This document shows, one piece after another, positions 1-9,522 of a stretch of 64,000 nucleotides of DNA (position 1 is the first letter of the stretch; each line of letters opens with the position of its first letter). Under the pieces are notes generated by a model. That model saw only the letters and a list, made by a program, of their open reading frames with translations, made no database searches and was not told the origin of the DNA. A program made the position numbers and the translations under genes. This stretch comes from Longimicrobium sp. (GTDB taxonomy: Bacteria > Gemmatimonadota > Gemmatimonadetes > Longimicrobiales > Longimicrobiaceae): assembly GCF_035474595.1 (NCBI RefSeq), contig NZ_DATIND010000137.1, positions 1-64,000 on the forward strand, read 5' to 3'.

Positions 1-1188
<1,188 letters not shown>

Positions 1189-1295
1189 CAGCGGCCCACC
1201 CGGCAACGGGGCGCCACAAGCGCCCGCCCATCCCGGGGGGACGGGCGGGGCCGGAACACGAGTGCGGAGATCGGCGGAAGCACGCTCATGCCTTC

Positions 1296-1324
1296 AATGT
1301 AAACACACGCGGAGCGCTGGTCAC
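1296..1324 (-). promoter_or_regulatory. Candidate sigma70-type promoter of rel
   Basis: On the minus strand GTGACC (1324-1319) and TACATT (1301-1296) are separated by 17 bp. This would give a leader of about 100 nt ahead of the ATG at 1188, containing the GC-rich stem at 1222-1251. It rests on sequence match only. Confidence 0.4.
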
Positions 1325-1450
1325 GTCCCCCGTGCGCCACCCGCAAGTTCCCGACCCGGTCCGGGGCACGATCTCCGCCTTCCTCGTCCCAGCGCCGCAT
1401 TCCAACGGCGACCGGAACGCTCCGTCGCCGCTCGCCGCCGCGCACCGCGG

Positions 1451-2209
1451 CTACGCCGCCGCGAGCGCCCGGGGTGCCTCCGCCCCCTGGCGCAGCTGGC
1501 CGCGCTCGCCGAACGAGAAGTAGCGCCCCTCGCCGATGATCACGTGGTCCGAGACGGGCACGCCCAGCAGGTCGCCGGCCTGCACCAGCTCCCAGGTGAT
1601 CAGGCGGTCGTCGGGCGAGGGCGCCGGCTCACCGCTGGGGTGGTTGTGCACCAGCACGATGGAGGCGGCGCCGTCGTGCAGCGCGTGGCGGAACACCTCG
1701 CGGGCGTGCACCAGCGAGGCGTCGAGGGTGCCGCGGCTGATGAAAACCTCGCGGAGGATCTCGTTCTGGACGTTCAGGACCAGGATGTGGAACTCTTCCT
1801 GGTCCATGTCGCGCATGCGGAAGCGGAAGCGCTCGTACACGTCGCGGGCGTCCTGCACGCGCACGCGCCCGGGGCGCGCCTCTTCGGCGGCGCGGCGCCC
1901 CAGCTCCAGCGCGGCCAGGATACGCCCGGCCTTGGCCTCGCCGATCCCGGCGACGCGGCCCGCCAGCACGCACAGCGGCGTGCTCATCAGGCGCCGCAGC
2001 GAATCGCCGCCGTCCTCGCCGTGGAAGGCGGCCAGGAGGTCGGTGGCCAGCTCCAGCGCGGTGCGCCCGGGCCGGCCATCGCGGGGCGGCTGCCCGGTTT
2101 CCACCAGCAGCGCCAGCAGCTCGCGGGTGGACAGCGCCCGCACTCCCAGCGCGCGCACCCGCTCGCGCGGACGGTCGTCGGCGGGCCACTGCTTGATCGT
2201 GAAGTGCAT
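1451..2209 (-). CDS. radC: RadC-family JAB1/MPN (JAMM) metalloprotein
   Basis: RadC/YeeS-type protein of 252 aa. It has an N-terminal helix-hairpin-helix region (STRELLALL, then VAGIGEAKAGRILAALELG) and a C-terminal JAMM domain. The metal motif HNHPSGEPAPSPDD is complete (H-x-H...S...D) and is preceded by EEFHILVLN. The family was once linked to DNA repair but its true role is unsettled. I chose ATG 2209 (MHFTIKQWPADDRPRERV) because the family begins with this IK-WP-DRPRE motif and GGGGG precedes it; an upstream TTG at 2224 is possible. It stands alone, with its own promoter (2252-2280) and the secA terminator upstream. Confidence 0.93.
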   Translation of the reverse strand: MHFTIKQWPADDRPRERVRALGVRALSTRELLALLVETGQPPRDGRPGRTALELATDLLAAFHGEDGGDSLRRLMSTPLCVLAGRVAGIGEAKAGRILAALELGRRAAEEARPGRVRVQDARDVYERFRFRMRDMDQEEFHILVLNVQNEILREVFISRGTLDASLVHAREVFRHALHDGAASIVLVHNHPSGEPAPSPDDRLITWELVQAGDLLGVPVSDHVIIGEGRYFSFGERGQLRQGAEAPRALAAA

Positions 2210-2251
2210 GATGAACCCCCGCAAAAGGTGAACGCCGAGCGCACACCGAAC

Positions 2252-2280
2252 AAAATACGAAAGTGCTCTCCCCCTGTCCA
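2252..2280 (-). promoter_or_regulatory. Candidate promoter of radC
   Basis: Minus-strand TGGACA (2280-2275) and TATTTT (2257-2252) with a 17-bp spacer, about 45 bp before the ATG at 2209. Good hexamers in a very GC-rich background make it credible. Confidence 0.5.
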
Positions 2281-2309
2281 GAACCTTCTCCCACTTCCCG
2301 CATGGCGAA

Positions 2310-2343
2310 GCGGGGCGGCGCGCCTCCCGGCACGCCGCCCCGC
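2310..2343 (-). terminator. GC-rich hairpin downstream of secA
   Basis: Inverted repeat with 11-bp perfect arms (2310-2320 and 2333-2343, GCGGGGCGGCG and its complement) about 27 bp past the secA stop. On the minus strand it is followed by only a weak T stretch, so it may be an attenuating hairpin, not a full intrinsic terminator. Confidence 0.5.
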
Positions 2344-2369
2344 TGCTTTCCCCTGTCCCCTGCCGAACG

Positions 2370-5300
2370 TCAGCCCCGCCCGTGGCAGTTCTTGTACTTC
2401 TTCCCGCTCCCGCAGGGGCACGGGTCGTTGCGCCCCACCGCCGCCTGCGCGGCGGGCTTCGCGGCGCCGGCTTCCTCGCGGTTGGTGCGCAGCTGCCGCG
2501 CGGAGGGGGGAACCGCCGCGTACGGGTTGATCCCCAGCGACGAGCGCGGGCGCGGGGCCGGCGGCGCCTCGGGGGCGGGGGTCTCCTCGCCGCCGTAGCT
2601 GGCCTCCACCGGCTCGCCGGGCTGCCCGGGGCCGCCGTAGAAAAGCGGCGGCGGGGGCGGCGCCTGCTCGGGCGGCGCGATCTGCGCGCGGAAGGCGAAG
2701 CGCGCCACCGACAGGTACAGGTCGCGCATCAGCGACTCGAACATGTCGTACGCCTCGGCCTTGTACTCCACCAGCGGGTCCTTCTGCCCCCACCCGCGGA
2801 ACCCGATCGACGCCTTCAGGTGGTCCAGGTCGTAGAGGTGGTCCTTCCACTTCTCGTCGATCGTGGACAGCACGATGAAGCGCAGCACCGCGTCGCCCGC
2901 CTCGCCGAACTGGTCGAGCTTGCGGTGGTAGGCCTCGTGCGCCAGCTCCTGCACGTAGTCGGCGACCTCCTGGCGGCTCTCGAAGTCGTCGCCTCCCTCG
3001 CCGTCGGGGCCGGGAAAGCGGTCGGCGGTGAGGAAGAAGTCCAGCGTCAGCCGCTGCCGCAGCCCCGCCAGGTCCCACTCCTCGGGGTGCGCGCCCTCGG
3101 TGTACTCGTCGACGATCGGCGGCAGCGACCGCTCGATCATCTCCCACACCTCGCCCTGCAGCTCGCCGCCGCCTTCCAGCGCGAAGGTGCGCAGGTCGTA
3201 GATCACCTCGCGCTGCTGGTTCATCACGTCGTCGTAGTCCAGCAGCCGCTTGCGCGCCTCGAAGTTCTGCATCTCCACCCGCTGCTGCGCGCCCGAGATC
3301 GAGTTGGTGATCCACGGGTGGGTGATGACCTCGCCCTCCTGCGCGCCCAGCCGGTCCATGATCCCGGCGATGCGGTCGGAGCCGAACAGGCGCATCAGGT
3401 CGTCTTCCAGCGACAGGAAGAACTCGCTGGCGCCCGGGTCGCCCTGGCGGCCCGCTCGGCCGCGCAGCTGCCGGTCGATGCGCCGGCTCTCATGCCGCTC
3501 GCTGCCGATGATGTGCAGCCCGCCCGACTCGACCAGGTAGTCGTCGGGCTTGGCCGACAGGTCCTCGCTCTGCTCCGGGTCCGGCAGGGTGCCCACCAGC
3601 TTCAGGTCCACCCCGCGCTCCTTCAGCCACGCCACCGTGCGCGGATCGGTAACGCCCGGCCCCAGCTTGATGTCGGTGCCGCGCCCGGCCATGTTCGTGG
3701 CGATGGTCACGGCCCCCGGCTGCCCGGCGCGCGCCACGATCTCGGCCTCGCGCTGGTGCTGCTTGGCGTTCAGCACCTCGTGCGGCACCCCGGCGCGCTT
3801 CAGCATCCGCGACAGCGTCTCGGAGACGTCGACCGACACCGTGCCGACCAGGACGGGGAGCTCCATGGCGTGCAGCCGCTGCGCCTCGGTGATGATGGCG
3901 TTCAGCTTCTCGCGCTTGGTCTTGTAGACCAGGTCGTGGCGGTCGTCGCGCTGGACGGGGCGGTTGGTGGGGATCACCATCACGTCCAGCCCGTAGATCT
4001 GGTGGAACTCGCCCTCCTCGGTCTCGGCGGTGCCCGTCATGCCGCCGAGCTTGTCGTACATGCGGAAGTAGTTCTGGATGGTGATGGTGGCCATGGTCTG
4101 CGTCTCGGCCTTCACCGAGACCGCCTCCTTGGCCTCCACCGCCTGGTGCAGCCCGTCGGACCAGCGCCGGCCCTGCATCATGCGGCCGGTGAACTCGTCC
4201 ACGATCATCACCTCGCCGTTCTGGATGACGTACTGCTCGTCCTTGTTGAAGAGCGTGTACGCCTTCAGCAGCTGGTGGATGACGTGGATCTTCTCGCTCT
4301 TCTCCGCGTACTCGCGCTCCAGCGCGGCAATGGCGTCGCGCTTCTCGTCGACCCCCAGCTCGGGGTCGATCTCCACGCGGTGCACCTCCTCGCTGATGTC
4401 GGGCACGATGAACGCGTCGTGCTCGCCCGGCGCCAGCACGTCCAGCCCCTGGTCGGTCAGGTGCACGTTGTGCCCCTTCTCGTCCATCGAGAACAGGAGC
4501 TGCTCCTCCAGCTCGTGCACCTTCTTTTCCTGCATGTAGTCGCGCTCGACCTTGCCGATGGTCTTCACCAGCCCGGGGTCGTCGGAAAGCAGCTTCAGCA
4601 GGCGCTTGTTGCGCGGGGTGCCGCGGCGAGCCAGGAACAGCCGCTCGCCGGCCGAGTAGGGGTCGCCCGCGGCGATGTCCTTCTCGGCCTGCGCGATCAG
4701 CTCGTTCACGATGCGCGTCTGCCGGCGGAAGAGGTCGGCCACCGACGGGTTGTAGCGCGCGTACGCCTCGTTGGTCTCGTTGCCCACGGGGCCGCTGATG
4801 ATGAGCGGCGTGCGCGCCTCGTCGATCAGCACGCTGTCGACCTCGTCGACGATGGCGTAGGCGTGGGCGCGCTGCACGCGCTGCTCCAGCGCGTGCACCA
4901 TGTTGTCGCGCAGGTAGTCGAAGCCGTACTCGTTGTTGGTGCCGTAGGTGATGTCGGCGTGGTAGGCCTCGCGCCGCTCCGGGCCGTTGGGCTCGTGCAG
5001 GTCGATGCACCCCACCGTCAGCCCCAGATAGCGGTACACGTGGCCCATCCACTCGCTGTCGCGCTGGGCCAGGTAGCTGTTCACCGTCACCAGGTGCGCG
5101 CCGCGGCCGGTGAGCGCGTTCAGGTACAGCGGCAGGGTGGCGACCAGGGTCTTCCCCTCGCCCGTCGCCATCTCGGCCACCTTCCCCTGGTGCAGCACGA
5201 TCCCGCCGATCAGCTGCACGTCGTAGGGCACCATGTCCCAGGTGAGGGCCTGGCCGGTGACGGCCACCTCGGTGCCCACCAGCCGCGCGCACGCCGCCTT

Positions 5301-5642
5301 CACGGTGGCGAAGGCCTCGGGAAGGATCTCGTCGAGCGCGGCCTCGGTGGCGCTCTTCAGCTCCTTCTCCACGCGCCCCATGTCCACCGCCAGCTGCTCG
5401 CGCTCGGCGGCGCTCTCGGAGCTGCGCTTCTTCTCGCGCAGCTCGTCGACCTCGGCCTGCAGGTCGGCCGTGGCCTCGCGGATGTAGGCGCGGAACTTGT
5501 CGGTCTGCGCCTTCAGCTCTTCTTCGCTCACGCCCTGCAGGCGCTCGAAGTGGCGGTTGATCTCGTCCACGATCGGCTGCAGGCGCTTCAGCTCGCGCTG
5601 GTGGCGCGTGCCGAACACCGCCCGGATCACGCTCTTCAACAT
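2370..5642 (-). CDS. secA: Preprotein translocase ATPase SecA
   Basis: Motor ATPase that drives unfolded preproteins through SecYEG at the inner membrane. It is 1090 aa, longer than the about 900 aa of E. coli SecA. Walker A is at 157-164 (ATGEGKT), the Walker B region reads VDEVDSVLID, and the helicase motif is ATNMAGRGTDI. The C-terminus carries the zinc-binding SEC-C motif (CPCGSGKKYKNC) that in the family binds SecB or phospholipid. The extra length lies mainly between the first nucleotide-binding fold and the preprotein cross-linking domain (after PLIISGPVG), with an acidic/proline linker before the zinc motif. The ATG at 5642 gives the normal MLKSVIRAVFG start. It follows nadD by 28 bp and ends at a GC hairpin. 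Confidence 0.99.
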   Translation of the reverse strand: MLKSVIRAVFGTRHQRELKRLQPIVDEINRHFERLQGVSEEELKAQTDKFRAYIREATADLQAEVDELREKKRSSESAAEREQLAVDMGRVEKELKSATEAALDEILPEAFATVKAACARLVGTEVAVTGQALTWDMVPYDVQLIGGIVLHQGKVAEMATGEGKTLVATLPLYLNALTGRGAHLVTVNSYLAQRDSEWMGHVYRYLGLTVGCIDLHEPNGPERREAYHADITYGTNNEYGFDYLRDNMVHALEQRVQRAHAYAIVDEVDSVLIDEARTPLIISGPVGNETNEAYARYNPSVADLFRRQTRIVNELIAQAEKDIAAGDPYSAGERLFLARRGTPRNKRLLKLLSDDPGLVKTIGKVERDYMQEKKVHELEEQLLFSMDEKGHNVHLTDQGLDVLAPGEHDAFIVPDISEEVHRVEIDPELGVDEKRDAIAALEREYAEKSEKIHVIHQLLKAYTLFNKDEQYVIQNGEVMIVDEFTGRMMQGRRWSDGLHQAVEAKEAVSVKAETQTMATITIQNYFRMYDKLGGMTGTAETEEGEFHQIYGLDVMVIPTNRPVQRDDRHDLVYKTKREKLNAIITEAQRLHAMELPVLVGTVSVDVSETLSRMLKRAGVPHEVLNAKQHQREAEIVARAGQPGAVTIATNMAGRGTDIKLGPGVTDPRTVAWLKERGVDLKLVGTLPDPEQSEDLSAKPDDYLVESGGLHIIGSERHESRRIDRQLRGRAGRQGDPGASEFFLSLEDDLMRLFGSDRIAGIMDRLGAQEGEVITHPWITNSISGAQQRVEMQNFEARKRLLDYDDVMNQQREVIYDLRTFALEGGGELQGEVWEMIERSLPPIVDEYTEGAHPEEWDLAGLRQRLTLDFFLTADRFPGPDGEGGDDFESRQEVADYVQELAHEAYHRKLDQFGEAGDAVLRFIVLSTIDEKWKDHLYDLDHLKASIGFRGWGQKDPLVEYKAEAYDMFESLMRDLYLSVARFAFRAQIAPPEQAPPPPPLFYGGPGQPGEPVEASYGGEETPAPEAPPAPRPRSSLGINPYAAVPPSARQLRTNREEAGAAKPAAQAAVGRNDPCPCGSGKKYKNCHGRG

Positions 5643-5670
5643 CGGGAAAGAACCCTTCCGCTCTTCGTTT

Positions 5671-6276
5671 CTAGAGATTGGTCTGGTACAGCCCCAGCCG
5701 CGCGATCACCTCTCGCACCGCCTGGGGCACCAGGTACCGCACCGTCTGCCCCGCGCCGATGCGGCGCCGCACCTCGGTGCTCGACACGTCGACCCGCGTG
5801 ACCGGCACCGCCATGGCGGGATACGCGAGCCCCGCGGGCACTCCCTCGCCGCCGCGCGACACCACCACCAGCCGCGCCAGCCGCACCACCTCGTCGGGCT
5901 CGCGCCACTGCGGGAGCTCGCGCAGGTTGTCGGCGCCGGTCAGGAAGAAAAGCTCCGCTCCGGGGTGCCGCGCGTGCAGCTCCCGGAGCGTGGCCACCGT
6001 GTAGCTCGGACCGGCACGGCGCAGCTCCAGGTCGCACGCCTCGAAGCGCTCGTCGCCCGCGACCGCCGCGCGCACCATCTCCAGCCGGGCCTCGGGCGGT
6101 GCCGCCACGGCACCCAGCTTGAACGGGTGCACCGCGGCGGGGATCCACAGCACGCGGTCCAGCTTCAGCGCCAGCGCGGCGTCCGAGGCGGCCACCAGGT
6201 GCCCCAGGTGCGGCGGGTCGAAGGTGCCGCCGAACACGCCCAGCCTTGCCGCGCCGCCCTCTGCCCCCGTGGCCAC
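5671..6276 (-). CDS. nadD: Nicotinate-nucleotide adenylyltransferase NadD
   Basis: Transfers AMP from ATP to nicotinate mononucleotide in NAD synthesis (cytosol). 201 aa, normal for the family. The nucleotidyltransferase signature is complete: GVFGGTFDPPHLGHL at about 13-27, where the T/HxGH residues bind ATP, and the C-terminal SSTEVRRRI. The start is GTG at 6276, nine residues longer than usual; no better in-frame start precedes the GGTFDPPH motif. It lies 9 bp after bamD and 28 bp before secA, so bamD-nadD-secA are probably co-transcribed. Confidence 0.96.
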   Translation of the reverse strand: MATGAEGGAARLGVFGGTFDPPHLGHLVAASDAALALKLDRVLWIPAAVHPFKLGAVAAPPEARLEMVRAAVAGDERFEACDLELRRAGPSYTVATLRELHARHPGAELFFLTGADNLRELPQWREPDEVVRLARLVVVSRGGEGVPAGLAYPAMAVPVTRVDVSSTEVRRRIGAGQTVRYLVPQAVREVIARLGLYQTNL

Positions 6277-6285
6277 TTCCGCGCG

Positions 6286-7092
6286 CTACGGCGTGGGCGC
6301 GGCGGGCGAGGCCGCGGTGCGCGCCGCCGAGTCGGCGGGCGCCGGCGCGGGCGCGGCCGACAGCGCGCGCGCCTCGGCGCTCTGCGGGAAGTCGCGCAGC
6401 AGCCGCTGGCGGGCCTCGTCGGCCTCCTCGCGGTAGTTGATCCTGCCGTACGTCTCCACCAGCCGGGCCAGCGACGCCGGCGCCCAGGGGGTGTCGGGAA
6501 AGCCGTTGGCGGTGTCGTGGAAGTAGATGGCGGCGGCGTCGTACGCACCCCGGCGGTAGTAGAACATCCCGTTCAGGTACGACTTGTACGCCATCTTGTC
6601 GCGCATCTCCTTCACCCACGTGCGCACCGTGTCGGCCTGCGCCGTCGCGCCGTAGTACTGCGCGAAGCTCTCGCAGTAGGTGATGGCGGTCTCGGTGTAC
6701 TGCTGGTCCAGCTGCGCGCGCGGCGACAGGTTGTGGTACGCCTCGCACAGCCGGTAGCGGGCCTCCTGCTGCTCGGCCTGCTGCGGGTAGTCGGTGATGA
6801 GGCGCAGCAGCTCCGAGGCGCTGGTCAGGTACTCGCCGGTGTGGATGTGCGAGATCCCGAGCGCCAGCAGGGCCTGCGGCATGCGCGCGTCGCCCGCCGA
6901 GTTGGCGTCCACCCACCGCTTGATGAGCTCCGCGGCGCGCGGATAGCGGTGGGCCTGGTACGCGGCCATGCCGCGCACGTACGCCATCTCCGGGGTGAGC
7001 GGAAGCTCCTTCTTGAAGACGGCGCAGGCGGGCAGGAAAAGCGCTGCCATGAGCGCGGGGGCGAGCCTGCGCCCGAGTCGGGTTCTGGTCAT
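6286..7092 (-). CDS. bamD: BamD/YfiO-like outer-membrane assembly lipoprotein
   Basis: 268-aa lipoprotein of the BAM complex that folds beta-barrels into the outer membrane. The N-terminus has a basic region, a hydrophobic core and the lipobox LPAC with C23 as lipidation site. The mature part is built from TPR-like helices (YVRGMAAYQAHRYPRAAELIKRWV, then FYYRRGAYDAAAIYFHD), the order expected for BamD. The last 30 residues are an Ala/Pro-rich tail without predicted fold. The protein implies a diderm cell, in line with the Wzi-like porin at 52137-53747. It sits directly before nadD (9-bp gap). Confidence 0.85.
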   Translation of the reverse strand: MTRTRLGRRLAPALMAALFLPACAVFKKELPLTPEMAYVRGMAAYQAHRYPRAAELIKRWVDANSAGDARMPQALLALGISHIHTGEYLTSASELLRLITDYPQQAEQQEARYRLCEAYHNLSPRAQLDQQYTETAITYCESFAQYYGATAQADTVRTWVKEMRDKMAYKSYLNGMFYYRRGAYDAAAIYFHDTANGFPDTPWAPASLARLVETYGRINYREEADEARQRLLRDFPQSAEARALSAAPAPAPADSAARTAASPAAPTP

Positions 7093-7362
7093 GGAAGCCG
7101 AGTACCCCGCCGGGCGGGGGCTTGTTCATTCCGTGTGGCCCCGGTGCATTCCGGCACTGGGGCGGGGGTCCGCAAGGCGCGCGCCGCGCAGGGGCTGCCG
7201 TTTCGGCGGCGCGCCCGGCGCGGCGCATTCGTACTTGTCAGCATGCCGTGCGGTTCCGGCAGCCTCGTTCCATCTTCGTCCAACCATCCAGCGACGAGCG
7301 GGCAAAAGCGGAAGTTCGGAGGACTGCCCTTTCGTACTTCCGTACTTCCGCACTTCGTCCGA
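7093..7362. other. Intergenic region with tandem 8-mers
   Basis: 270 bp between the TPR gene and bamD (both minus). I see no gene. The only structure is the tandem octamer block at 7333-7356 and a partly complementary GCGGAAGT stretch at about 7318-7327. Confidence 0.5.
7333..7356. repeat. Tandem octamer CGTACTTC x3
   Basis: Three adjacent octamers: CGTACTTC, CGTACTTC and CGCACTTC, just downstream of the TPR gene stop. A GCGGAAGT stretch 10-15 bp away can pair with them, so the block could form a hairpin after the TPR gene. Confidence 0.6.
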
Positions 7363-8085
7363 TCAGCTCGCCTCGCGCTGCCTCGCCAGCATCCCCAGGT
7401 AGCCGGAGACCTGCGCGTTGTCCGGCTGCTGCTGCTCGCACCGGCGCCACTCGCGCTCGGCGTCGTCCAGGCGGCCGGCGCGGTAGTGCGCCAGCCCCAG
7501 GTTGGCGCGGGCGGCCACGAACGACGCGCGGCGGTCCAGGATCGACTCCAGCTCGGCCACGCCTTCGTCGGCGCGGCCCAGCTCGATCAGCGTGCGTGCC
7601 AGCTTGTTGCGGATGTCCAGGAACTGCGGGCGCAGCGCCGCGGCCTTGCGGTACTCCTCCAGCGCCTCGTCGCCCGCGCCGGCGGCGGCGTAGGTATCGC
7701 CCAGCTCGGCGTGCATGTTGGCCAGCTTGGCCGCCGCCGCGCTGCTGAAGCGCCCGCCCGACTTCTCCTCGTCGGCCTCGGCGGCGCGCTGGAAGCTTTC
7801 GCGCGCCTCGTCGGTGCGCCCCAGGTCGTTCAGCGTGATGGCGCGGTTCAGGTGCGCCTCCACGTAGCCGGGGTTCAGCTCGGTGGCGCGCTCGAAGGCC
7901 GGCAGCGCCTCTTCGCCGCGCCCCAGCAGCGACAGGCACAGCCCGATCAGGTTCTGCACGTCGGCGAACGCCGGGTGCCGCTCGGCCACGCCCTGCAGGT
8001 CCTCGAGCGCGGCCACGTACGCGCCGCGCGCGAAGCTCTCCTTGGCCCGCGCGATCGTCTGCTCGACGGCAGGGTCCAGCGCCAT
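7363..8085 (-). CDS. Tetratricopeptide-repeat protein
   Basis: 240-aa protein made almost wholly of TPR helical pairs, for example YVAALEDLQGVAERHPAFADV, EALPAFERATELNPGYVEAHLNRA, EALEEYRKAAALRP and LDDAEREWRRCEQQQPDNA. It has no signal peptide or membrane segment, so it is probably a cytosolic scaffold or co-chaperone-like protein. The partner is unknown. It has its own promoter (8131-8159). It precedes bamD by 270 bp, so it may or may not belong to the same transcript. Confidence 0.88.
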   Translation of the reverse strand: MALDPAVEQTIARAKESFARGAYVAALEDLQGVAERHPAFADVQNLIGLCLSLLGRGEEALPAFERATELNPGYVEAHLNRAITLNDLGRTDEARESFQRAAEADEEKSGGRFSSAAAAKLANMHAELGDTYAAAGAGDEALEEYRKAAALRPQFLDIRNKLARTLIELGRADEGVAELESILDRRASFVAARANLGLAHYRAGRLDDAEREWRRCEQQQPDNAQVSGYLGMLARQREAS

Positions 8086-8130
8086 GCAGACCTCTCGGGT
8101 CGGTGAACCTGGAAAGGAAAAAGGCGGGGG

Positions 8131-8159
8131 AAGATATCCATCCCGCCCACCCCCATCAA
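8131..8159 (-). promoter_or_regulatory. Promoter of the TPR gene
   Basis: Minus-strand TTGATG (8159-8154) and TATCTT (8136-8131) with a 17-bp spacer, about 45 bp before the ATG at 8085. A good sigma70-like match. Confidence 0.55.
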
Positions 8160-8340
8160 GCCGCCGCGACGTTCCGTCTCCCGTGTCCGGCGTCCTTCAT
8201 CTCACATCCGGTCCAATCCCCCGCGTCCTTCAAAGCACGAACGCGCCACCGGCTCGATGAGGAGGCGCGAACGCAGGAGTATCGATGCGATATTGGCCGG
8301 GACAATCGGATGCCGGCCACGACGACTGCCGTCGCCGCGG

Positions 8341-8694
8341 TCAGGTGCCGGCGCGGCCGTAGCGGTCTTCCAGGCGCACCACGTCGTCCAGCTCGGGGGT
8401 GCTCACCTCGAGGATCACCGCGTCTTCCAGCGCCTCCACGCGGTGCACGTCGCCGGGGCGCACGGTGATGCACTGCCCCGCCGCCATCTCGAAGTCGGTG
8501 CCGTTGAAGTGGTACAGCAGGCGGCCGGAGAGCAGGTACATGGTCTCCATCTTCCGCTCGTGCTTCTGCAGCGACAGCGCGTGTCCGCGCGTGACCTCGA
8601 TGATCTTTCCCGCGTAGCGCTCCTCGTGCGCGTACCAGATCTCGCGCCCCCACGGCTTGGGGACGATCTTGGGCTCGGTGACGGGAACGGTCAT
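8341..8694 (-). CDS. Cupin, phosphomannose-isomerase-like
   Basis: 117-aa single-domain cupin. KPWGREIWYAHEERYAGKIIEV and HERKMETMYLLSGRL match the mannose-6-phosphate isomerase type II cupin fold; the metal-ligand pattern H(x)...E...H is present (LQKHERKMET, then GDVHRVEA). Family members isomerise Man-6-P/Fru-6-P or sit as a domain in GDP-mannose pyrophosphorylases, so it could feed GDP-mannose to the gmd/rmd route at 55-57 kb. It is the last gene of the ugd operon, 45 bp after the PHP phosphatase. The substrate is inferred from context only. Confidence 0.75.
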   Translation of the reverse strand: MTVPVTEPKIVPKPWGREIWYAHEERYAGKIIEVTRGHALSLQKHERKMETMYLLSGRLLYHFNGTDFEMAAGQCITVRPGDVHRVEALEDAVILEVSTPELDDVVRLEDRYGRAGT

Positions 8695-8739
8695 GGACGG
8701 GGGCAGGAGACGTCGAGTTCGAAAGGAGCGCGGAAGCGG

Positions 8740-9522
8740 CTACCCGCGGCGGAAGAGCTTCTGCCAGACCGAGGGCTTGCCGGGAAGCGGCGGCACCGCG
8801 ACCGGCGGCTCGCCGCGCCAGAGGCGCTCGGGGTTCTCGCGGGTCAGCAGGCGCCCCTGCAGCTCTCCCCCGGCGCGCTCCAGCGCGGCCAGGAAGGCGG
8901 TGGTGTGCAGCGTTCCGCGGGCGTGGTAGTCGCTGCAAACATAATCCGCCAGCCCGCCCCTCAACAGCCCCCACGCCCGCTCGGCCGCCTCGGGTCCGTA
9001 CTTTCCCAGGACCGAGCCGGCGTTCACCTGCAGGAACGCCCCCATCCGCTTCCACTCGCCCGCCGCGGCCAGGTCCGCCGCCAGGTTGGAGTAGCGCTCG
9101 GGGTGCGCGATCACCGGCGTCCACCCGCGCAGCTTCAGCTCGAACAGCACGTTCTCGGCGTGGGGCGGAACGCTGAAGAAGGGGAACTCCACCAGCACCA
9201 GCGCGCTGCCTCCCAGCCGGATGCGGGGGTCGGAAAGGTCGGGGGTGGGCGTGTCGAGCAGCACCTCCACCCCGCGCTGCAGGCGGAGATCGGGGAACTC
9301 GGCCGCCGCCATGGCGCGCACCGCCTCCCACGCGGCGTCCAGCGCCCCCATCGCGCCCGCCATCTCCTCCGGCCGGCCGGCCACCGAGGCCTGGAAGTGC
9401 GGGGTGACGATGATCCCCGTGGCCCCCTGCGCCCGGAACTCGGCCATGGCCGCGCGCGTCTCGTCCAGGTCGGCCGCGCCGTCGTCCACCCCGGGAAGGA
9501 GATGGTTGTGGAAGTCGATCAC
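8740..9522 (-). CDS. CpsB/YwqE-type PHP-domain tyrosine-protein phosphatase
   Basis: 260-aa PHP-family metal-dependent phosphatase. It opens with DFHNHLLPGVDDGA (H5, H7 metal ligands), then TPHFQ, RGVEVLLD, IAHPERYSNL and SDYHARGT, all PHP signatures. In CpsB/YwqE/Wzb-like systems this enzyme removes phosphate from the tyrosine tail of the BY-kinase; its likely substrate is the Wzc-like protein at 13756-16212. The start is GTG 9522, which overlaps the stop of the epimerase gene (GTGA), suggesting coupled translation. Confidence 0.88.
   Translation of the reverse strand: MIDFHNHLLPGVDDGAADLDETRAAMAEFRAQGATGIIVTPHFQASVAGRPEEMAGAMGALDAAWEAVRAMAAAEFPDLRLQRGVEVLLDTPTPDLSDPRIRLGGSALVLVEFPFFSVPPHAENVLFELKLRGWTPVIAHPERYSNLAADLAAAGEWKRMGAFLQVNAGSVLGKYGPEAAERAWGLLRGGLADYVCSDYHARGTLHTTAFLAALERAGGELQGRLLTRENPERLWRGEPPVAVPPLPGKPSVWQKLFRRG

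Noticed and set aside
2382-5801. A 1139-codon open frame antisense to secA
   Set aside because: It is the shadow of SecA: Arg/His/Leu/Val-rich composition, no motif, produced by GC-rich codon bias on the other strand.
8086-8340. A small gene between the cupin and the TPR gene
   Set aside because: Only the TPR promoter is supported; frames there have no motif and are broken by stops.
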